Source: Anaerolineae bacterium (GTDB lineage: Bacteria > Chloroflexota > Anaerolineae > JACIWR01). Taken from it: a stretch of 14,669 nucleotides of DNA. The number at the start of each line of letters is the position of its first letter. Within the stretch, counting starts at the first letter, position 1. The notes below the pieces were generated by a model. That model searched no databases. It was not told the DNA's origin and saw only the letters and a program-made list of their open reading frames with translations. Where the stretch lies: contig JAGGZG010000153.1 in assembly GCA_021162125.1 (NCBI GenBank), positions 1 through 14,669 on the forward strand, read 5' to 3'. Positions 12,465 to 14,669 of the stretch are shown piece after piece. A program made the translations under genes and the position numbers.

Positions 12465-13046
12465 CTAGCGTGGCGTGGGCGGCTTCTCCAGGGCATCCAG
12501 GGCCAGGAGGATGCCCAACGCCGATGCCATCGAGGCAACCTCACCACGGCGCACCATGGGCCTGACGTCGGCCAGGTCTACCAGGTGCAGGACGAGCGCT
12601 TCGGTCTCATCCCATTCCATCTCCGCTTCTGGCCGGGCGTTGCGGGCCAGGAAGTAGTGAAACAGGTTGGCGGAGCGATTAGGATTGAGTACGAAGCTGC
12701 CCAGGTGTCGCCAGTCGTCGCTCACGTAGCCGGTCTCCTCGCGGAGCTCGCGCTGGGCACAAGCCAGGGGCGACTTGTCCTCGGCGTCCATGTAGCCGGC
12801 GGGCAGGTCCCACTCGGCCTGGCCCACGCCGTGCTTGTACTGTTCCACCAGCAATACCTGCCGGTCATCCGTGAGGGCGAAAGCCATGGCCACGTCCTGT
12901 TGCTCGGCGATGAGGTAGCCCTCGATGGTAGCCCCGTTGGGCAAGGCAACGTCCTGCGACCAAAGTCGCAGCCACGGTGGGCGGTCTACCAGCAATTGTG
13001 AGGACAGCACCGTCCAGGGCTGCCGTGCGATTTCGTCATCGGTCAC
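12465..13046 (-). CDS. NUDIX hydrolase, ADP-ribose pyrophosphatase-like
   Basis: Hydrolase of nucleoside diphosphates linked to another moiety (ADP-ribose type); 193 residues. WDLPAGYMD (79-87) leads into the Nudix helix QRELREETGYV (98-108), with metal-binding E100, E103 and E104 and the R99 that orients them. The part between G84 and R99 is one residue longer than the GX5EX7RE consensus and has K91 where Glu is usual. The N-terminal beta region (LLVDRPPWLRL) fits the ADPRase-like group. GTG 13046 is the start, with GAGGAG 8 nt upstream. The upstream gene (AOR) ends 190 nt away across a palindromic repeat, so this is probably a separate unit. The exact nucleotide substrate is uncertain. Confidence 0.9.
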   Translation of the reverse strand: MTDDEIARQPWTVLSSQLLVDRPPWLRLWSQDVALPNGATIEGYLIAEQQDVAMAFALTDDRQVLLVEQYKHGVGQAEWDLPAGYMDAEDKSPLACAQRELREETGYVSDDWRHLGSFVLNPNRSANLFHYFLARNARPEAEMEWDETEALVLHLVDLADVRPMVRRGEVASMASALGILLALDALEKPPTPR

Positions 13047-13115
13047 GTGTTATACTCCTCGTTGTCATTGTGTAAGCGTCCAGCGAAGCTACGCCTCAAA
13101 CCGGCGAGAGAAATG

Positions 13116-13193
13116 GGACACGGATTAACACGGATACACACGGATTTTTTCGAAAGATTTTTTATCCGTGTTTTTCCGTGTGCATCCGTGTCC
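13116..13193. repeat. Large palindrome built of ACACGGAT units
   Basis: Arms of about 30 nt (starting 13116 and ending 13193) each hold three ACACGGA-type units and pair with a few mismatches, including a perfect outer GGACACGGAT/ATCCGTGTCC. The centre is T-rich (two TTTTTT runs around CGAAAG). It lies between AOR and the NUDIX gene and may end the AOR transcript. It is of the same style as, but different in sequence from, the element at 4916-4975. Confidence 0.65.
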
Positions 13194-13236
13194 AAAATCT
13201 CGTCTCATTTGTAAAGAATTTGGGGGGTCAAGGAGG

Positions 13237-14669
13237 TCAGGCCAGTCCCAATTCAGACAATTTCTCCTCGCCGGGCACACCATCGGCAGTCCAGCCGCGC
13301 AGTTGGTAATATTCGGCCAGCATGCTCTCCAGGTCGGGCAGGACGCCCTGCGCCGACCCCGATGGCCGGGGCAGGGTAAGCAAGCGACGGGGCAGGGTGT
13401 CGTCTTTGCGCCGAATGCCGTAGCGGACGTTGATCAGCCGTCGCAGGTTGAACAGCTTTTCTCCCAGGTAAAGGAGCCCCTCGGCGTCCAGCTCCCAGCC
13501 CAGGGCCAGGCTCACCCAGCGAGCCACGGTAGCCGGGTCTACCCCGCCTTTGACGGTGAACTTGCACAGTCCCAGCGGGTTGAAAACGCTCATGTAGTTC
13601 TGAAACTCGTAGGCCACGCGCCCTTTGCCCCTGCTGTCCAGGCGGTCGTATGGGCCGGTCTGGCCCCAATCCGGCCACTCCAGGCCGTATCCGCGCCAGT
13701 AGGAGAGCGACTCCAGGTGGCAGGCCCCCCGATTGGCGGTGGCGTAGTTGACGGCCATGTCCAAGAAGGCGCGGGGATCGTGCATGGGCAGGGCCAGCCC
13801 CTTGACGTGGATGGCCATCTCCTCCACCTCCGGTCCCAGGCGCCTGGCGGCCTCGCGCACGCCATCGGCCAACAGGTCGCCCAGCCCTTCGCGCCGCGCG
13901 ATCTGCTCCACCAGGGTAACGATGGCCTCCGCGTTGCCCCACGTCAGATCAAGGCCACCCGTCTGATCGGCGCTGAGTATGCCCTTCTCGTATGCTTCCA
14001 TGGCCAGGGCGATGGTCGAGCCGACGGAGATGGTGTCCAGGCCGTAGCGGTTGCACAGCTCGTTGGCTTTGGCAATCGCAGCTACGTCCGGGTTCAGAAG
14101 CATGGCCCCGAACGCACCCAGGGTTTCGTACTCCGGCGCGTGGCCGGTCACGCCAGCGTAAGGTCCTTCCTGGATTTCGATGTCCTTCCCGCAACCTATG
14201 GGACAGGAGAAGCAATGGGTGTGTTTGGGCGGGTAGACCTCGAACATGTGCTGGCCGGAAGTGCTCTGGGCTCCCTCGGGCCAACTGCCCAGCAGCCAGT
14301 TTTTGATCGGCAAATCGCCAGCGGCTTCGGTAGCGGGCACACCGCCCGCCGTACCCAGCAGGGACATGCCGCCAGAGTTATCGCGGATTTTGGCGTTGTC
14401 GGCTTTGACCTGGGCCCGCAGACCGGCTGCGTCGGCGTATTCCGGCCGGCGCGTGCCCCGGACGGCGATGGCTTTCAGGTTCTTGGCGGCCATCGCCGCC
14501 CCCATCCCCCCCCTACCTCCCGCGCGCTCCAGCCGGCCGACGAACATCACTCCCGCCAGGCGCACCCCATTTTCCCCGGCCGGCCCTACGCAGGCGATCT
14601 CGGCGCGGGGGTCGGTCACTGCCCGCAGCCGCTCCCTGAGCTCGAAGCAGTCCAAACCCCATAGCTCGC
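13237..14669 (-). CDS. Aldehyde ferredoxin oxidoreductase family protein, tungsten-pterin type (N-terminus beyond window edge)
   Basis: Oxidises aldehydes to acids with ferredoxin as partner, using a tungstopterin and a [4Fe-4S] cluster. 476 residues are present and the frame is open at the edge (ELWG precedes LDCFELRERL), so roughly 100-130 N-terminal residues are missing compared with the usual 600. GAAMAAKNLKAIAVRG, APEYETLGAFG, CNRYGLDTISVGSTIA and KGLALPMHDPRA are family landmarks. Cluster ligands CFSCPIGC (C152, C155, C159 in window numbering) and C368 in LGLCKF are all present. No tupA/tungsten uptake, molybdopterin or ferredoxin gene is in the window. Subfamily (AOR, FOR, GOR or other) and substrate cannot be assigned. 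Confidence 0.93.
   Translation of the reverse strand, partial: ELWGLDCFELRERLRAVTDPRAEIACVGPAGENGVRLAGVMFVGRLERAGGRGGMGAAMAAKNLKAIAVRGTRRPEYADAAGLRAQVKADNAKIRDNSGGMSLLGTAGGVPATEAAGDLPIKNWLLGSWPEGAQSTSGQHMFEVYPPKHTHCFSCPIGCGKDIEIQEGPYAGVTGHAPEYETLGAFGAMLLNPDVAAIAKANELCNRYGLDTISVGSTIALAMEAYEKGILSADQTGGLDLTWGNAEAIVTLVEQIARREGLGDLLADGVREAARRLGPEVEEMAIHVKGLALPMHDPRAFLDMAVNYATANRGACHLESLSYWRGYGLEWPDWGQTGPYDRLDSRGKGRVAYEFQNYMSVFNPLGLCKFTVKGGVDPATVARWVSLALGWELDAEGLLYLGEKLFNLRRLINVRYGIRRKDDTLPRRLLTLPRPSGSAQGVLPDLESMLAEYYQLRGWTADGVPGEEKLSELGLA

Noticed and set aside
13168..14664. Plus-strand open frame of 498 codons opposite the AOR gene
   Set aside because: The minus strand encodes clear AOR motifs with cluster cysteines; the plus frame is an antisense artefact of GC-rich codons.

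Overview
The window looks like a chromosomal segment of a GC-rich bacterium. It carries a Ser/Thr kinase with TPR-like repeats, GT4 and GT39-like glycosyltransferases, an aldehyde ferredoxin oxidoreductase, single-domain TrmO and a high density of intergenic palindromes. This mix is most like Chloroflexota (Anaerolineae-type), but that is inference from gene content; no 16S or marker phylogeny is available here.

Layout from left to right. At 1-1421 (minus) is a repeat-bearing Ser/Thr kinase cut by the window edge, with its own promoter and a hairpin-containing leader. At 1695-4045 (minus) are two GT4 glycosyltransferases in one operon, whose promoter overlaps the stop codon of ogt (4191-4712, minus). 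At 4978-6789 (minus) a small two-helix Pro-rich membrane protein is coupled to a GT39-like membrane glycosyltransferase. At 6990-7577 (minus) is a 3-methyladenine DNA glycosylase, preceded by a possible short upstream ORF. galT (7776-8831, minus) has a long leader. At 9158-9256 two divergent promoters flank a centred dyad. The plus-strand operon 9479-11747 encodes TrmO, a D-2-hydroxyacid dehydrogenase and a HAD hydrolase. A tRNA cluster follows (Phe, Gly, Cys, Leu; 11928-12388). The right part holds a NUDIX hydrolase (12465-13046, minus) and an aldehyde ferredoxin oxidoreductase (13237 to the window end, minus) that is also cut by the edge.

The functional themes are cell-surface glycan or sugar metabolism (two GT4 enzymes, GT39-like enzyme, GalT), alkylation-damage repair (Ogt, Mpg), tRNA supply and modification (four tRNAs, TrmO) and house-cleaning or redox enzymes (NUDIX, HAD, hydroxyacid dehydrogenase, AOR). 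There is no obvious defence island, prophage, CRISPR array or transposase.

The most interesting signals are non-coding. Six promoters share one architecture: TTGnnn, a 17-nt spacer ending in GTGG (CGGG in one), then TAnnnT. An operator-like dyad sits exactly midway between the divergent galT and trmO promoters. An 82-bp direct repeat brackets the only plus-strand protein operon, and one copy has MITE-like terminal inverted repeats. At least five further intergenic palindromic elements appear to belong to different families. No clearly new protein system is evident.
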